From Pelagicoccus albus (GTDB lineage Bacteria > Verrucomicrobiota > Verrucomicrobiia > Opitutales > Opitutaceae), in NCBI RefSeq assembly GCF_014230145.1, contig NZ_JACHVC010000001.1:186001-250000 (forward strand): a stretch of 64,000 nucleotides of DNA, read 5' to 3'. A model generated the notes under the pieces. The model ran no database searches, had not been told where the DNA came from, and worked only from the letters and a program-made list of their open reading frames with translations. The position numbers were made by a program, and so were the translations under genes. Below, piece by piece: positions 62,023 to 64,000 of this stretch (the stretch's first letter is position 1; each line of letters starts with the position of its first letter).

Positions 62023-64000
62023 TTATCGCTTCTGCCTGCGTCCTCGACTCGCTTTTTTAGACTTCACCTTCTTTGAGGCGCGTTTTCGGTTCTTTAAACC
62101 TCGATCGGTTTTGCGTTTGGCGGTCTTGTAGGGGGATGCGGATGGCTTTCGACTGGGCGAAACCGATTCGTCCGGGCTAACTGGCATGATGCTCGGTTTC
62201 GGGTTACTCGCCTTTTGCTTGTCGCAGAGCTTGAAGTCCACCTGGCGTTTAAAACGGTCCACCTTATGAACTTCCACCTGGATCGTTTGCCCGAGGGAGT
62301 AGGCGTTGCTTTTGCGGCGTCCGACCAAAGCGGTTCCGCTGGCGTTCAGACGGTACAGGTCGTCACGTAGGGCGGAGATGTGAACCATGCCGAATGCATT
62401 CGATTCGGTGAGTTCGATAAACATGCCATGGTTTCGGACTTCCGTTATGATCGCGTCGAAAGCGGTCTTCTGCTCTTTGTCGAGTTCCCGTTCAAAGAAC
62501 TCCAGAAGTTTAACCTTTATCGATTCGCGCTCGGCTTCGACCGAATTCACTTCGGTGTGGCTCAGGTGCTCGGCAACATTGGCCGCTTTGGAGGCATTGT
62601 ATCGCAGGCTGGTTTCGTTGAGGGCGGGCTCGCCTCTGACCTTCACCAAGAAGTGATTGAAAACCCGGTGGGTTACGAGGTCACTGTATCTACGAATTGG
62701 AGACGTGAAATGGAGGTAATCGTTTTTGCAAAGTCCGTAGTGCCCGTCTGGTGTAGATTTGTAACAGGCTTTTTTGAGCGAGCGAAGTACTTGGGTTCGC
62801 AACAGCCGGCTTTGCGGGTGACTAGATAGCGTATCTAGTAGCTTCATGAGGTCCTTGCGATTGTTCAGGTCGCCAGTCTCGATTCCCCAAGTTCCCATGT
62901 ATTCACGGAGGTCGTTGAGTCGCTCTTCGTCCGGGTCCTCGTGTACACGGTAGATGCAGGGAAGGCGGTTACGCTTCATCTCACGGGCTACGCACTCGTT
63001 GGCCAGCAGCATGTATTCTTCGATCAGCTGGTGACTTTCGTCGTTATGGATTTTTTCCAATCGGTCTGCGTATCCATTTTCGTCAACGAAGATTTTGGTT
63101 TCCTCCATGTCGAGGTTCAGGCTGCCGTGCTTAAAGCGGGCGGCTCGCAATTTCGAAGCGAAGCTCCAAAGTTCTCGGATACATTTTTGGAGTTTGCCCA
63201 ATTCGCCAGTTGATAGCGTATTTAGGGCTCGCCCGGTAGAACCAGTCTGGTGAGCGGGTGGCAGCTTTAAGTCTCGGGCGACTTGCAGGTCGTCGTTTTT
63301 CAGCAATGCGTAGGCTTGCTTGTAGGTGAGTCGCTTGTTGCTGCGGATTACGGTGTTGGCGTAGTCGACATCGACGATGTCGCCCTTTTTGTCGAAGGTT
63401 ACGAAGACTGACTTCGTCAGGCGATCTTCGTCTTCGACCAGACTGCAAACGCCATTGGAAAGGGAGCGTGGAAGCATCGGGATCACGATCCCGACGAGAT
63501 AGGTGGAATTTCCACGCTCAAAGGCTTCCTTGTCCAATTTCGTTCCGCCTCGTACGTAGGCGGCCACGTCGGCAATGTGGATACCGACTTTGGTGTGTTT
63601 TGAATCCGGATACTCAACCGAGATCGCATCATCGAAGTCCTTTGCGTCATCTGGGTCGATCGTGAAGGTGAAGGCTTCCCGCAAGTCGCGTCGTCCGATC
63701 AGCTGCTTTTCCGTAACCTTAGGCGGCACGGCGGCGGCCTCTTTCATGACCTCGGGAGGGAATTCGGTTTCAAGATTGTACTTGTGCAGCACGGCCATGA
63801 GCTCCGCTTGTGGCTCGTGGGTTTTGCCGAGGTTTGCGATGAGCTCGCCTTCTGGATTGACGTGGCGTTGCTCCCATTCGTGTAGCTTGGCCACGACTTT
63901 GCTGCCGACCACGGGGATGGGGTCGAGCTTCGATTCTTCAGGTGGCGGCACGTAAATGTCGTGTACGATACGAGGATCATCCGGGGCCACGTAGTGGAAG
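62023..64000 (-). CDS. rnr: Ribonuclease R (5' end outside window)
   Basis: Processive 3'-5' exoribonuclease. The frame is open to the right edge, so the N-terminal cold-shock domains are cut off; about 659 residues are visible. The RNB catalytic centre has the four acidic residues in DPDDAKDFDDAIS, followed by later RNB motifs (EEYMLLANECVA, and HFTSPIRRYSDLVTHR). An S1 domain (about residues 510-590) and a strongly basic Lys/Arg tail close the protein, as in RNase R rather than RNase II. Confidence 0.95.
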   Translation of the reverse strand, partial: FHYVAPDDPRIVHDIYVPPPEESKLDPIPVVGSKVVAKLHEWEQRHVNPEGELIANLGKTHEPQAELMAVLHKYNLETEFPPEVMKEAAAVPPKVTEKQLIGRRDLREAFTFTIDPDDAKDFDDAISVEYPDSKHTKVGIHIADVAAYVRGGTKLDKEAFERGNSTYLVGIVIPMLPRSLSNGVCSLVEDEDRLTKSVFVTFDKKGDIVDVDYANTVIRSNKRLTYKQAYALLKNDDLQVARDLKLPPAHQTGSTGRALNTLSTGELGKLQKCIRELWSFASKLRAARFKHGSLNLDMEETKIFVDENGYADRLEKIHNDESHQLIEEYMLLANECVAREMKRNRLPCIYRVHEDPDEERLNDLREYMGTWGIETGDLNNRKDLMKLLDTLSSHPQSRLLRTQVLRSLKKACYKSTPDGHYGLCKNDYLHFTSPIRRYSDLVTHRVFNHFLVKVRGEPALNETSLRYNASKAANVAEHLSHTEVNSVEAERESIKVKLLEFFERELDKEQKTAFDAIITEVRNHGMFIELTESNAFGMVHISALRDDLYRLNASGTALVGRRKSNAYSLGQTIQVEVHKVDRFKRQVDFKLCDKQKASNPKPSIMPVSPDESVSPSRKPSASPYKTAKRKTDRGLKNRKRASKKVKSKKASRGRRQKR

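Overview
The window reads as chromosomal DNA from a Gram-negative member of the Verrucomicrobiota, most likely class Opitutia (a Pelagicoccus/Puniceicoccales-like lineage). This is inferred from three things: a VPD..ST-type exosortase sorting tail on a secreted protein, a double-length UvrA of the kind known in the PVC group, and a fused CcoNO cbb3 oxidase. BamA, an OmpH/Skp chaperone and LpxD show an outer membrane with lipid A. No rRNA, CRISPR array, insertion sequence or prophage was seen. Most of the window is housekeeping with high coding density.

Layout. 1-1.75 kb: a chemoreceptor running off the left edge. 2-5.2 kb: membrane and secreted proteins of unknown role, including a DUF2167 protein and the exosortase substrate. 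5.4-9.8 kb: a gldA/gldF/gldG-like ABC export operon with a DUF4340 protein. 10-13.1 kb: a HAD phosphatase divergent from prfA-prmC. 14.2-22.2 kb: a full cbb3 oxidase cluster, in the order ccoS-like, ccoNO fusion, ccoQ, monoheme ccoP, terminator, ccoG, small membrane protein, SafE/DsbD-like protein, ccoI. Then come a 625-bp gene-free stretch with strong secondary structure, an Rrf2 regulator and a rhomboid protease. 23.9-30.7 kb: the 1880-residue tandem UvrA and a glycosyltransferase. 30.9-34.9 kb: lpd, tRNA-Arg, an ACT-domain protein and an enlarged adenylate-kinase-like protein. 35-37.6 kb: a LuxR-type response regulator and a hybrid kinase with Hpt. 37.7-41.6 kb: recO, DUF502 and a SNF2 helicase. 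42-47.1 kb: VOC protein, beta-carbonic anhydrase, PocR-AraC regulator, hemN and an M48 lipoprotein protease. 47.3-47.5 kb: tRNA-Asn with a partial duplication of its 3' end and terminator. 47.7-52 kb: a hexuronate pair, tagaturonate reductase and a 905-residue altronate dehydratase. 52.3-60.5 kb: rplY-pth-rpsF-ssb-rplI-dnaB followed by bamA-ompH-lpxD. 60.9-64 kb: a small secreted protein, a DUF5069 protein and RNase R running off the right edge.

Working together: the cco cluster encodes the structural subunits plus copper loading (CcoI), an Fe-S accessory protein (CcoG) and a CcoS-like assembly factor. HemN elsewhere supplies oxygen-independent haem synthesis. The two hexuronate genes cover tagaturonate reduction and altronate dehydration. 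The translation/replication block runs straight into the outer-membrane assembly block.

The most unusual item is the altronate dehydratase. It appears to be a tandem duplication in which each half has lost motifs that the other half keeps. Next are the tandem UvrA, the structured intergenic region at 22.4-22.7 kb, and the duplicated tRNA-Asn 3' end.
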